Part shown: positions 53,853-63,096 of the stretch, one piece after another
Numbering within the stretch: position 1 is the stretch's first letter
Layout: every line of letters begins with the position of its first letter
DNA from: Planctomycetota bacterium
Lineage (GTDB): Bacteria > Planctomycetota > UBA1135 > GCA-002686595
Length of the DNA: 64,000 nucleotides
Direction: 5' to 3'
NCBI GenBank assembly: GCA_030746555.1
Contig: JASLMK010000100.1
Location: 1-64,000 of the forward strand
Translations under genes and position numbers: made by a program
Notes under the pieces: generated by a model
Seen by the model: only the letters and a program-made list of their open reading frames with translations
What the model was told of the DNA's origin: nothing
Databases searched by the model: none

Positions 53853-55646
53853 ATGGACGTCAAGAACAAGGCGACCCGCATTGACCTGTTCAGCCTGAGG
53901 ACCCCGCAGATGAGGGCGTTCCACATGTCGTGGTTCGCCTTCTTCCTGTGTTTCTTCTCCTGGTTCGGGATCGCGCCGCTGATGGCGATCGTGCGCGACG
54001 AGCTCGGCCTCACCAAGGCGCAGATCGGGAACACGATCATCGCGTCGGTCGCCATCACGATCGTGGCCCGCCTGATGATCGGCTGGTTGTGCGACCACAT
54101 CGGACCGCGCATCAGCTACACGATGCTGCTGCTCGGGGGGTCCCTCCCGGTGATGGGGATCGGGCTCGCCGAGAGCTATGAGAGCTTCCTGCTCTTCCGC
54201 CTGGGGATCGGCGTGATCGGCGCCTCCTTCGTCATCACCCAGTACCACACGTCCGTCATGTTCGCGCCCAACTGCGTGGGGACGGCGAACGCGACCAGCG
54301 CCGGTTGGGGGAATCTGGGGGGCGGCGTTACCCAGATGGTGATGCCGCTGGTCTTCGCGGGATTCGTGGCCCTGGGGTACACCGACGCCATCAGCTGGCG
54401 GCTGTCCATGGTCGCCGCCGGGGGGGTGTGCTTCGTCACCGGCATCGCCTACTTCTTCCTCACACAGGACCTCCCCGACGGCAACTTCGGCGAGCTGCGC
54501 AGGCGCGGGGAGATCACGACCAAGGAGAAGACGCGCGGTAGCTTCCTGCTCGCTGCCAAGGATCGGCGCGTCTGGATGCTCTTCCTGGTCTACGCGGCAT
54601 GCTTCGGGATCGAGCTGACGATCAACAACATCGCCGCCCTCTACTACATCGACTTCTTCGGGCTCGGATTGAAGTCAGCCGGCCTCGTCGCCGGCCTGTT
54701 CGGTCTGATGAACATCTTCGCCCGGACTACCGGGGGGATCATCGGAGACAAGTTCGGGCGTCGCTGGGGCCTGAGGGGGCGCGTGCGCTGGCTCTTCATC
54801 GCACTCTTCGTGGAGGGGATTGCGCTCATCTGCTTCTCGCGCATGACCATCCTCCCCGTGGCGATCGGCACGATGATCGTCTTCAGCCTGTTCGTGCAGA
54901 TGTCCGAGGGCGCGACCTACTCCGTCGTTCCTTTCATCAACAAGAAGGCCCTGGGGTCGGTCGCGGGGATCGTGGGGGCCGGCGGAAACGTGGGGGCGGT
55001 CTCCGCAGGGTTCCTGTTCCGCATGGAAGGCCTCACCTGGCCGGGCGCTCTCTTGATCCTGGGTTGCGCGGTGCTGTGTCTGTCCTTCGTGGCCCTGCTC
55101 GTGCGCTTCAGCGAGGCGGACGAGAAGGAAGCGACCGCGGAGCACGCCGACGCGCTGGCCGTGCGGGCTCGCACCAAGCGAGAGCGCAGCTTCGAACTGC
55201 CGCGTCCGGCGGCGGGGCGGCGCGTGACCCCGATTGCCGTGTTGCGCATCTACCTGGGCGTCGCCCTGGCGGTCAAGGGCATCTACTTCATCCTCAACAT
55301 GGGCGATCTGGAGGCGCACATGGAGGGGACCTTCGGGCACGCACAAACGGTGGTCGCCTGGTTCGTAGTTCTGGCCCACTCGGTGGGCGGCGCGTGCCTG
55401 GCGCTGGGCCTGGCCACCCGCTTCGTCGCGGCCGTGAACGCTGTCGTGCTGAGTGGTGCCGTCCTGGTCCACCTGACCGGAGCGACGAGCCTCGAGCTCC
55501 TTGGAGCCAACCTCAACTTCCAGTTCGCCATGCTCGTGTTGGTGACGCTGGTCATCATCTTCTGGCAGGGAGCCGGCGGCTTCTCGATGGACCGCATGGT
55601 CCGCGAGGAGAGCGGTTCGGAGAGCGGCGTCGCCTCGGCCACTTGA
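53853..55646 (+). CDS. narK: NarK-type nitrate/nitrite transporter fused to a DoxX-like domain
   Basis: 597 residues. Residues 1-470 form a 12-helix major-facilitator transporter with nitrate signatures: SAGWGNLGGGVTQ in the first half and GIVGAGGNVGAVSAGF in the second, plus the RLMIGWLCDHIGPR loop. A charged linker (about 455-510) leads to a C-terminal four-helix DoxX-like domain (AVLRIYLGVALAVKGIYFIL, VVLAHSVGGACLALGLATRF, NLNFQFAMLVLVTLVIIF). It moves nitrate in or nitrite out for the cytoplasmic Nar enzyme. The DoxX domain is unusual and may couple transport to redox or quinone state (inference). Predicted sigma-54 control. Confidence 0.88.
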   Translation: MDVKNKATRIDLFSLRTPQMRAFHMSWFAFFLCFFSWFGIAPLMAIVRDELGLTKAQIGNTIIASVAITIVARLMIGWLCDHIGPRISYTMLLLGGSLPVMGIGLAESYESFLLFRLGIGVIGASFVITQYHTSVMFAPNCVGTANATSAGWGNLGGGVTQMVMPLVFAGFVALGYTDAISWRLSMVAAGGVCFVTGIAYFFLTQDLPDGNFGELRRRGEITTKEKTRGSFLLAAKDRRVWMLFLVYAACFGIELTINNIAALYYIDFFGLGLKSAGLVAGLFGLMNIFARTTGGIIGDKFGRRWGLRGRVRWLFIALFVEGIALICFSRMTILPVAIGTMIVFSLFVQMSEGATYSVVPFINKKALGSVAGIVGAGGNVGAVSAGFLFRMEGLTWPGALLILGCAVLCLSFVALLVRFSEADEKEATAEHADALAVRARTKRERSFELPRPAAGRRVTPIAVLRIYLGVALAVKGIYFILNMGDLEAHMEGTFGHAQTVVAWFVVLAHSVGGACLALGLATRFVAAVNAVVLSGAVLVHLTGATSLELLGANLNFQFAMLVLVTLVIIFWQGAGGFSMDRMVREESGSESGVASAT

Positions 55647-55657
55647 GGAGGTCGGGG

Positions 55658-55697
55658 GTGCATAGGGAGTTTGGCGGGGTGCATAGCCGCGTATGCG
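55658..55697. promoter_or_regulatory. Upstream activator site of the nar operon
   Basis: TGCATA-GCCGCG-TATGCG at 55680-55697 shares 17 consecutive bases with the site before the NarK-DoxX gene. A direct repeat of its left arm, GTGCATAG, lies 21 bp upstream (55658-55665), two helical turns away. The palindrome centre is 59.5 bp before the promoter GG, within 1 bp of the spacing at the other site. Confidence 0.7.
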
Positions 55698-55746
55698 CAG
55701 TTCGACGGGATTCGAGCCGGAGACGTGCGCAGGCGCTCTCGCTTCC

Positions 55747-55762
55747 CGGCACGGAGTTTGAA
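55747..55762 (+). promoter_or_regulatory. Sigma-54-like promoter of the nar operon
   Basis: CGGCACGGAGTTTGAA resembles TGGCACGN4TTGCA with GG at 55748-55749 and TTGA in place of TTGC in the -12 element. The GG-N10-G spacing is kept but the -12 C is A. It is a weaker match than the NarK-DoxX promoter; the identical upstream site at the same distance supports it. Predicted start near 55773, about 22 bases before ATG 55795. Confidence 0.55.
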
Positions 55763-55794
55763 GTACGCAGGTCCCCGAGCACGCACGAGGTTCC

Positions 55795-56685
55795 ATGTTG
55801 AACAAGATCCACCGGCTCTCCCTCTCTCTCTCCGCTCCCGTCGCGGCGGCCCTGCTCTCGGTGACGCCGAGTGTGGCCCTCGCCCAGGACGCTCCGTCGG
55901 AGGAGACGATCGAGTACTTCCGGCAGAACTGCATGAGCTGCCACACGATCGGCGGCGGACCTCTGACCGGGCCCGATCTGAAGGGCGTTACCGAGCGGGC
56001 GGACGAGGCGTGGCTCGTCGACTTCATCCTCGACCCCAAGGCCGTGATCGACAGCGGAGACCCCTACGCGGCGGAGCTGCTGCGAGAGGCGCGCGGCGTC
56101 TACATGACCCAGGTTCCTGGGCTCGACCGCGCCAAGGCCGAGAAGCTCGTGAGATTGATCGTCGCCGAGTCGGCCAAGGAGCGCTCGCTGTTCGCCGGCC
56201 TGGAGATCAGCGATCGTCCCCTGACGGAGGCCGACGTCGAGCGCGGCCGCGCTCTGTTCATGGGCACCGCTGTCTACGAGAACGGTGCGCCGGCCTGCAT
56301 CTCCTGTCACACGGCGAGCGGCATCGGCGGACTGGGCGGGGGTCGGCTAGGGCCCGACCTGACGGACGCCTACGCACGGCTCGAGGGGCGCAAGGCCCTC
56401 TCCGCCTGGCTCGGCGCGCCGCCGTCGTTGGTGATGCAACCGGTCTTCAAGAACCACGCCCTCGACGGCGAGGAGATCCTGGCCATCGTCGCCTACCTCA
56501 AGTCCGTCGCGGAGAGCGAGGCGAACGAGGGGCCGACCAGCATCCTGCAGTTCGTGCTCCTCGGCTTCGGGGGTTCCGCCCTGCTCCTGTTGCTCTTCGA
56601 CTTCCTCTGGCGCGGGCGCTACCGCGCGACCCGGCGCCCCCTGATCAGCGACAGCAAGCACGCGCGAATGGGATCCAGCTCATGA
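55795..56685 (+). CDS. Membrane-anchored di-haem cytochrome c of the nar operon
   Basis: 296 residues. Signal peptide ([23 protein letters not shown]), then two class-I-like haem domains with CMSCH and CISCH, and likely Met ligands in YMTQVPGL and [13 protein letters not shown]-terminal membrane helix ([21 protein letters not shown]) ends in basic residues. It resembles the NarC-type cytochromes encoded with nitrate reductase in several deep-branching bacteria and archaea. Its stop overlaps the narG ATG as ATGA. Likely connects quinol or cytochrome pools to the Nar complex or to a periplasmic acceptor. Confidence 0.87.
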   Translation: MLNKIHRLSLSLSAPVAAALLSVTPSVALAQDAPSEETIEYFRQNCMSCHTIGGGPLTGPDLKGVTERADEAWLVDFILDPKAVIDSGDPYAAELLREARGVYMTQVPGLDRAKAEKLVRLIVAESAKERSLFAGLEISDRPLTEADVERGRALFMGTAVYENGAPACISCHTASGIGGLGGGRLGPDLTDAYARLEGRKALSAWLGAPPSLVMQPVFKNHALDGEEILAIVAYLKSVAESEANEGPTSILQFVLLGFGGSALLLLLFDFLWRGRYRATRRPLISDSKHARMGSSS

Positions 56686-59600
56686 AGAACGGCTTCGCGG
56701 GGAACCCCGACAACCCCTACATCCAGGACTCCGTCGATCCCAAGGCTCGCTCTTGGGAGGAGTTCTATCGCAACCGTTGGCAGCACGACAACGTCGTGCG
56801 CAGCACCCACGGGGTCAACTGCACCGGCGGGTGTTCTTGGAACATCCACACCAAGGACGGGATCGTCACCTGGGAGATGCAGGCTCTCGACTACCCGACG
56901 ATCGACAAGCAGATCCCGCCCTACGAGCCTCGCGGCTGCCAGCGCGGGATCTCCTACTCCTGGTATCTCTACAGCCCGCTGCGGGTGAAGTACCCCTACA
57001 TCCGGGGCGCACTGCTCGATCTGTGGAAGGAAGCTCGTTCGCAGCACGAGGATCCGGTAGACGCCTGGAAGGCGCTCCAGAGCGATCCGGCCAAGCGAGC
57101 GCGCTACCAGCGCGCACGCGGCAAGGGCGGTTTACGTCGCACGTCTTGGAGTACGGTCAAGGAGATCATCTCGGCCTCGGCCGTCCACACGATCAAGGAC
57201 CACGGACCCGATCGCATCGTCGGCTTCTCGCCGATCCCGGCGATGTCGATGCTGTCCTATGCCGCAGGTGGCCGAATGCTCCAGCTGATGGGCGGGGTCA
57301 ACCTCTCGTTCTACGACTGGTATTGCGACCTTCCCAACGCCTCGCCCGAGACCTGGGGCGAGCAGACGGACGTGAACGAGTCGGCGGACTGGTTCCACGC
57401 CAAGTTCCTGGCCGTGATGGGGGCGAACCTGAACATGACCCGCACGCCCGACGTGCACTTCGCCTCGGAGGCGCGAACCAACGGGTCGAAGATGGTCGTC
57501 TTCGCACCGGACTTCAACCAGGTGGCGAAGTTCGCCGACGAGTGGATTCCGATCAACGCCGGGCAGGACGGCGCGTGGTGGATGGCGGTCAACCACGTCA
57601 TCCTCAAGGAGTTCCACCACGAGCAGCAGAACGAGGCCTTCCTCGACTACACCCGCAGCTTCACCGACGCGCCGTTCCTCGTGGAGCTCGAGGAGGCCGG
57701 CGGGGCCTACAAGGCCCGCCAGCTCCTGAGGGCCGGGAGGCTGGAGGCGTACGACGACGAGGAGAAGGGCGAGTGGAAGTTCCTGCAGTGGGACCGCGGT
57801 GACGCCCGCGCGAAGATGCCGATGGGCAGCTCCGGCCACCGTTGGCAGGAGAAGAAGGGGCAGTGGAACTTGCTCCCGACCGACGGCAAGGACGGCAGCG
57901 ATATCGACGCGGCCCTGACGCTGCTCGACGACCACGACGAGATCGTCCAGGTGGCGCTCGACGACTTCGGCGCTGCCAGGTCGGTGGAGCGCGGCGTGCC
58001 GGCCAAGCGCATCGCGCTCGCCGATGGCACGCAGGTGCTCGTCGCGACGGCCTACGACCTCCTGATGGCGCAGTACGGCGTCGGACGGGGCTTGGAGGGA
58101 GACTACCCCTCCAGCTACGACGAGGACGCGACCTACACCCCCGCCTGGGCGGAGCGCTACACCGGGATGGGGCGCGAGACGATCATCCGCTTTGCGCGGG
58201 AGTGGGCTTCGACGGCGCACCACACCGGCGGCAAGTGCACGGTCATCATCGGGGCGGGGATCAATCACTGGTACCACGCCAACCTCATGTACCGCGCGGC
58301 GATGCACGCGCTGATGTTCTGCGGCTGCGTGGGCGTGAACGGAGGCGGCCTGGCCCACTACGTGGGGCAGGAGAAGCTCGCGCCGATGGAGCCGTGGTCC
58401 AACATCGCCTTCGCGAAGGACTGGTATCCCCCGTCCCGGCTTCAGAACGCGCCGAGCTGGCACTACGTCCACTCCGATCAGTGGCGCTACGAGAAGAGCC
58501 ACCGCGACTACAACTGCGTGCCCGCGGACCATCCCGACGGCGGGCTGGCAGACGGTCACACAATCGACACGAATGTGCGGGCCGTGAAGGGCGGCTGGCT
58601 CCCGTTCTACCCTCAGTTCGACCGCAGCTCGGTGGACGTCGTCCGCGAGGCGCGCGAGGCGGGAGCGGAAGACGATGCCGGTGTCGTCGACTTCGTCGTG
58701 GACTCCCTCAAGAAGGGTGGCTTGAAGTTCGCCATCGAGGATCCGGACGCGGAGAGCGCGTGGCCGCGCCTGTGGTTCATCTGGCGGGGGAACGCCCTGA
58801 TGTCATCGGCCAAGGGGCACGAGTACTTCCTCGATCACTACCTGGGCACGCACCACAACAACGTCTCCAAGGACATGGCCGCGGACGCCGTCAACGACGT
58901 CGTCTGGAGGGGGCAGGCGCCCAGCGGGAAGATCGACCTCGTCATCGATCTGAACTTCCGCATGGACACCTCGGCGTTGTACTCAGACATCGTTCTTCCT
59001 GCGGCGACGTGGTACGAGAAGGACGATCTCAACTCGACGGACATGCACAGCTTCATTCATCCGCTGTCGCAGGCCGTTCCTCCGTGCTGGGAGTCGAAGA
59101 GTGACTGGGACATCTTCCGCACGATCTCCAAGAGCTTCTCCGAGCTGGCCGCCAAGCACCTGCCCGGTTTGACGCCGGACATCATCGCCGCGCCGATCGC
59201 CCACGACACCCCCGGCGAGGTCTCCCAACCGAAGATGCTCGACTGGAGCAAGGGAGAGTGCGAGGCGATCCCGGGTGTGACGATGCCCAACCTCAAGGTC
59301 GTCCAACGCGACTACGAGAACCTCTACAACCAATTCATCTCCTTCGGGCCCATCGCACGCAAGAACGGTCTGGGCGCCCACGGAACCAGCTACGCGATCG
59401 ACGACTTCTACGACGAGATGCTGGCCACGGGACCGGTCCAGCGCTGGGGCGAGGGGACCTACCCGTCACTCATGGAGGCTCGCGAGGCGGCGGACGCGGT
59501 CTTGCGTCTGGCCACGGTCACCAACGGCGAGTTGGCGCATCGTTCCTACGCCAACATGGAGGAGAAGGTCGGGCTGCCGCTGACCGACATCGCCCAGGCG

Positions 59601-60335
59601 GACCGCAACGTCCGCATGACCTACAAGGACCTGCAGTCCCAGCCGCGACGGCTGTTGAACTCACCAATGTGGAGCGGGCTGGTGGGGAGCGGACGCACCT
59701 ACGCGCCGTTCACCTACAACCGCGAGCGCATGGTCCCCTGGCGCACGCTGACGGGAAGGCAGCACTTCTACCTCGACCACGAGGGTTACATCCAGCTCGG
59801 GGAGCACCTTCCGACCTACAAGCCCAAGCCGACTCCGAACGAGTACGCGGACCTCGTGTTCAGCGCCGAAGCGGGACCCACGATCCAACTCAACTACCTG
59901 ACTCCGCACGGGAAGTGGCACATCCACTCGACCTACGGAGACAACCATCGGATGACGACCCTCTCGCGCGGTTGTGAGCCGATGTGGATCAACCCCACCG
60001 ACGCCGCCGCGATCGGCGTGGACGACAACGACTGGGTCGAGGCGCACAACGACCATGGGGTCGTCGTGACGCGTGCGGCGGTCAGCCGGAGGATTCCGCA
60101 GGGGATCTGCCTGATCTACCACTCTCCGGAACGCACCTACTCGGTGCCCAAGTCGCCCCTGCGCGGGAACCGGCGAGCGGGAGGGCACAACAGCCTCACA
60201 CGCACGCGCCTCAAGCCCAACCTGATGATCGGGGGCTACGGCCAGTTCACCTACCACTTCAACTACTGGGGCCCGACGGGCTGCAACCGGGACACGCACA
60301 TCCTGGTTCGCAAGCTCCCCGAGCTGAACTGGTAG
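56682..60335 (+). CDS. narG: Respiratory nitrate reductase alpha subunit
   Basis: 1217 residues, standard NarG length. The FS0 cluster ligands are His43, Cys47, Cys51 and Cys86 ([13 protein letters not shown] ... RGCQRG), the His-Cys3 pattern of NarG. The Mo ligand is Asp216 in [20 protein letters not shown]. The N-terminus is short and lacks a twin-arginine motif, so a cytoplasmic orientation is expected, consistent with the NarK transporters. It reduces nitrate to nitrite. Its stop is 21 bp before narH. Confidence 0.97.
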   Translation: MKNGFAGNPDNPYIQDSVDPKARSWEEFYRNRWQHDNVVRSTHGVNCTGGCSWNIHTKDGIVTWEMQALDYPTIDKQIPPYEPRGCQRGISYSWYLYSPLRVKYPYIRGALLDLWKEARSQHEDPVDAWKALQSDPAKRARYQRARGKGGLRRTSWSTVKEIISASAVHTIKDHGPDRIVGFSPIPAMSMLSYAAGGRMLQLMGGVNLSFYDWYCDLPNASPETWGEQTDVNESADWFHAKFLAVMGANLNMTRTPDVHFASEARTNGSKMVVFAPDFNQVAKFADEWIPINAGQDGAWWMAVNHVILKEFHHEQQNEAFLDYTRSFTDAPFLVELEEAGGAYKARQLLRAGRLEAYDDEEKGEWKFLQWDRGDARAKMPMGSSGHRWQEKKGQWNLLPTDGKDGSDIDAALTLLDDHDEIVQVALDDFGAARSVERGVPAKRIALADGTQVLVATAYDLLMAQYGVGRGLEGDYPSSYDEDATYTPAWAERYTGMGRETIIRFAREWASTAHHTGGKCTVIIGAGINHWYHANLMYRAAMHALMFCGCVGVNGGGLAHYVGQEKLAPMEPWSNIAFAKDWYPPSRLQNAPSWHYVHSDQWRYEKSHRDYNCVPADHPDGGLADGHTIDTNVRAVKGGWLPFYPQFDRSSVDVVREAREAGAEDDAGVVDFVVDSLKKGGLKFAIEDPDAESAWPRLWFIWRGNALMSSAKGHEYFLDHYLGTHHNNVSKDMAADAVNDVVWRGQAPSGKIDLVIDLNFRMDTSALYSDIVLPAATWYEKDDLNSTDMHSFIHPLSQAVPPCWESKSDWDIFRTISKSFSELAAKHLPGLTPDIIAAPIAHDTPGEVSQPKMLDWSKGECEAIPGVTMPNLKVVQRDYENLYNQFISFGPIARKNGLGAHGTSYAIDDFYDEMLATGPVQRWGEGTYPSLMEAREAADAVLRLATVTNGELAHRSYANMEEKVGLPLTDIAQADRNVRMTYKDLQSQPRRLLNSPMWSGLVGSGRTYAPFTYNRERMVPWRTLTGRQHFYLDHEGYIQLGEHLPTYKPKPTPNEYADLVFSAEAGPTIQLNYLTPHGKWHIHSTYGDNHRMTTLSRGCEPMWINPTDAAAIGVDDNDWVEAHNDHGVVVTRAAVSRRIPQGICLIYHSPERTYSVPKSPLRGNRRAGGHNSLTRTRLKPNLMIGGYGQFTYHFNYWGPTGCNRDTHILVRKLPELNW

Positions 60336-60356
60336 CCCATCTTCGAGAGGACAGAC

Positions 60357-61844
60357 ATGGACGTTCGATCTCAGATCTCGCTGGTGTTCCACCTCGACAA
60401 GTGCATCGGGTGCCACACGTGCAGCGTCGCCTGCAAGAACGTGTGGACCGACCGCGAGGGCACGGACTACATGTGGTGGAACAACGTCGAGACCAAGCCG
60501 GGGACCGGGTATCCGACGAAGTGGGAGGACCAGGAAGCCTACAAGGGCGGGTGGAAGACCGACGGGAAGGACCTCGAGCTGAGGTCGACGAGCAAGCGCA
60601 AGATCGTCCCCAACATCTTCCACAACCCCTCGCAGCCGAGCCTGGACGACTACTACGAGCCGTGGACGTACGACTACAGCGAGCTGTTCAATGCCCCCGA
60701 GGGGGACGACCAGCCCGTGGCGCGCCCGATCTCGATGATCACCGGCGAGCCGCTGGAGATCGAGGCGGGGCCGAACTGGGACGACGACTTGGGCGGGTCG
60801 GAGGTCTACGCGGCCAACGACACGAACCTGGACGTGCTGTCGGAGGAACAGCAGCAGCAGATGAAGGCCATCGAGCGGATGGTCATGTTCTACCTGCCGC
60901 GCATCTGCAATCACTGCCTCAACCCCGCTTGTGTGGCTTCGTGCCCGTCGGGTGCGATGTACAAGCGTGGGGAGGACGGGATCGTCCTCATCAACCAGGA
61001 TCGCTGCCGGGCCTGGCGGTCGTGCATCTCCGCCTGTCCCTACAAGAAGACGTACTACAACTGGTCCACAGGCAAGTCGGAGAAGTGCATCCTCTGCTTC
61101 CCGCGCCTGGAGGCGGGAGAAGCTCCCGCGTGCTTCCACAGCTGCGTCGGCCGCATCCGCTACCTGGGCAATGTCCTCTACGACGCGGACCTGATCAAGG
61201 AGGCCGCCCTGTGTCCCGACGACGAGCTCGTCGAAGCCCAGCGGCGCACCATCCTCGACCCCAACGATCCGACGGTCGTCGAGGCGGCTACGCGCTGTGG
61301 GATCCCCGAGGCGGTCATCGACTCGGCCCGCAAGTCGCCGGCGTATCGGTTTGCCAAGGAGTGGAAGCTCGGCCTGCCGCTGCACGTGGAGTACCGCACC
61401 TTCCCCATGCTGTTCTACGTTCCGCCGCTCCTGCCAGTGATGTCGATCTCCGAAGGAGACCTCGTGCGCAGCGACGTGGACGAGTTGTTCGCGGAGATCG
61501 AGAAGGCGCGGGCGCCCATCGGCTACCTGGGGAAGCTCTTCGCTGGGGGCAACGAGGGCAAGGTTCGCTACGCGCTGCGCAAGCAGCTCGCCGTCCGCGT
61601 CTGGCGGCGCCACGTCACCGTCGGGGACGTCGGCCTCGAAGCCGCGACCCAAGCCCTGATCGAGGCGGATTGCTCGCCCGAGGAAGCCGATGAGATCTAC
61701 AAGCTGACGGCCCTCTCCACCTGGGAGGATCGGTTCGTCATTCCGCCGTTCCAACGCGAAATGGCCATGGAGATGATCACCGATCCGCACGAGCACCGCT
61801 CGGCCGCGGGGTTCGGCTTCCGGGACGCACCGCGCAGGAGTTGA
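60357..61844 (+). CDS. narH: Respiratory nitrate reductase beta (Fe-S) subunit
   Basis: 495 residues with four Cys clusters: CIGCHTCSVAC near residue 16, ICNHCLNPACVASCP, CRAWRSCISACP and CILCFPRLEAGEAPACFHSC. In the third cluster Trp replaces one Cys (CRAW), which is characteristic of NarH and gives a [3Fe-4S] centre. It passes electrons from NarI to NarG. GAGAGGA precedes the ATG. The C-terminal part (YIGYLGKLFAGG-like region and EDRFVIPPF) is NarH-typical. Confidence 0.97.
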   Translation: MDVRSQISLVFHLDKCIGCHTCSVACKNVWTDREGTDYMWWNNVETKPGTGYPTKWEDQEAYKGGWKTDGKDLELRSTSKRKIVPNIFHNPSQPSLDDYYEPWTYDYSELFNAPEGDDQPVARPISMITGEPLEIEAGPNWDDDLGGSEVYAANDTNLDVLSEEQQQQMKAIERMVMFYLPRICNHCLNPACVASCPSGAMYKRGEDGIVLINQDRCRAWRSCISACPYKKTYYNWSTGKSEKCILCFPRLEAGEAPACFHSCVGRIRYLGNVLYDADLIKEAALCPDDELVEAQRRTILDPNDPTVVEAATRCGIPEAVIDSARKSPAYRFAKEWKLGLPLHVEYRTFPMLFYVPPLLPVMSISEGDLVRSDVDELFAEIEKARAPIGYLGKLFAGGNEGKVRYALRKQLAVRVWRRHVTVGDVGLEAATQALIEADCSPEEADEIYKLTALSTWEDRFVIPPFQREMAMEMITDPHEHRSAAGFGFRDAPRRS

Positions 61845-61845
61845 G

Positions 61846-62394
61846 ATGAGGCCGGCTCCCGAAGTCCACGACGCCCTCGCGTGCCTGCTCACCTATCCGG
61901 GGGAGGGCGGAGGGTCCGAACGCTACGCGGCGGCCGCCGATGTGGTCAGCCGGTCCCTTCCCGACTGTGCGGAGGAGTTGCGGGCCTTCCTCGCCGGCAT
62001 CGGCGAGCTCGGTGATGGCGAGCTGGAGGAGCTCTACACCCACACCTTCGACAACGTCGCGGACCGATCACTCGAGGTCGGCTGGCAGCTCTTCGGCGAG
62101 AACTACGCGCGCGGAGTGCTGATGGTTCGCCTGAGGGGTCTGATGCGCGAGCATGGCATCACAGAGCACACCGAGCTTCCCGACCACCTCACCCATGTCC
62201 TGGCCCTTCTCGGGCACCTGCCCGAGGATTTGGCGGGAGCCCTGGCCCGTAACCAGGTCCACCAGGCAGCGGAGAAGATCCACGAGAACCTGCGAGCGAT
62301 CACGAGCCCCTGGGCCGGCGTCCTCGCGGTCACCCTCCGAGTGCTCGAGTCGCACTCTTCTCCGACCTGCGCCGAACAGGAGGCTACGCGATGA
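61846..62394 (+). CDS. narJ: Nitrate reductase assembly chaperone
   Basis: 182 residues. TorD/NarJ-like all-helical protein: LACLLTYPGEG near the N-terminus, then EELYTHTFDNVADRSLEVGWQLFGENYARG and LPDHLTHVLALLGHL. The LxxLxxYTxTFD-type segment and the DH-T motif are NarJ hallmarks. It binds apo-NarG and allows molybdenum cofactor insertion. The ATG starts one base after the narH stop, and its own stop overlaps narI as ATGA. Confidence 0.92.
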   Translation: MRPAPEVHDALACLLTYPGEGGGSERYAAAADVVSRSLPDCAEELRAFLAGIGELGDGELEELYTHTFDNVADRSLEVGWQLFGENYARGVLMVRLRGLMREHGITEHTELPDHLTHVLALLGHLPEDLAGALARNQVHQAAEKIHENLRAITSPWAGVLAVTLRVLESHSSPTCAEQEATR

Positions 62395-63080
62395 ACGAGT
62401 TCGTTCTCTTTGGAGTGCTGCCCTACGTGGTGATGGTCGTGTTCTTCATCGTGACGATCCAACGCTATCGCCTGAAGGCCTTCAGCTACTCGAGCCTGTC
62501 GTCGCAGTTCCTGGAGAACCAGCACCACTTCTGGGGGTCGGTGCCCTTCCATTACGGAATCCTCGTCGTCCTGTTCGGGCACGTCCTCGGGTTCCTCGCG
62601 CCCAAGACGATCCTCTCATGGAATGCCGAGCCGGCGCGGTTGATGCTGCTCGAGGTCACCGGCATCGCCTTCGCAGTACTCACGCTCGTCGGCCTGGCGA
62701 ACATCATGATCCGCCGCTGCACGAGCGCCCTCACGCGCCGGGTGACCACCCGCGGTGACTGGATCGTCTACGCCCTGCTGCTCGTCCAGGTGCTCACGGG
62801 GATCGGTGTGGCCGTGTTCCACGGTTGGGGGAGCTCGTGGTTCGCCACCAACCTGACCCCGTGGCTCTGGTCGCTCGTGAAGCTCTCGCCCGACGTGTCC
62901 TTCGTCGCCCCGCTGCCGTTCATGGTCAAGGCGCACATCGTCAATGCGTTCCTCCTGATCGGTTTCTTCCCGTTCACACGCCTCGTGCACATCCTCGTCG
63001 TTCCCAATCCCTACCTCTGGCGCCGCACGCAGGTCGTGATCTGGAACTGGGATCGCACGAAGATCCACAACCACGACTGA
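62391..63080 (+). CDS. narI: Respiratory nitrate reductase gamma subunit (cytochrome b)
   Basis: 229 residues, five membrane helices. Histidines positioned for two b haems: HYGILVVLFGHVLGF in helix 2 and MVKAHIVNAF...RLVHILVVP near the end. It anchors the complex and oxidises quinol. The C-terminal NPYLWRRTQVVIWNWDR tail lies on the cytoplasmic side and would contact NarGH. Length and topology match NarI. The NarK-like gene follows after 16 bp. Confidence 0.95.
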   Translation: MNEFVLFGVLPYVVMVVFFIVTIQRYRLKAFSYSSLSSQFLENQHHFWGSVPFHYGILVVLFGHVLGFLAPKTILSWNAEPARLMLLEVTGIAFAVLTLVGLANIMIRRCTSALTRRVTTRGDWIVYALLLVQVLTGIGVAVFHGWGSSWFATNLTPWLWSLVKLSPDVSFVAPLPFMVKAHIVNAFLLIGFFPFTRLVHILVVPNPYLWRRTQVVIWNWDRTKIHNHD

Positions 63081-63096
63081 TCAGGAAGGTCTATCC

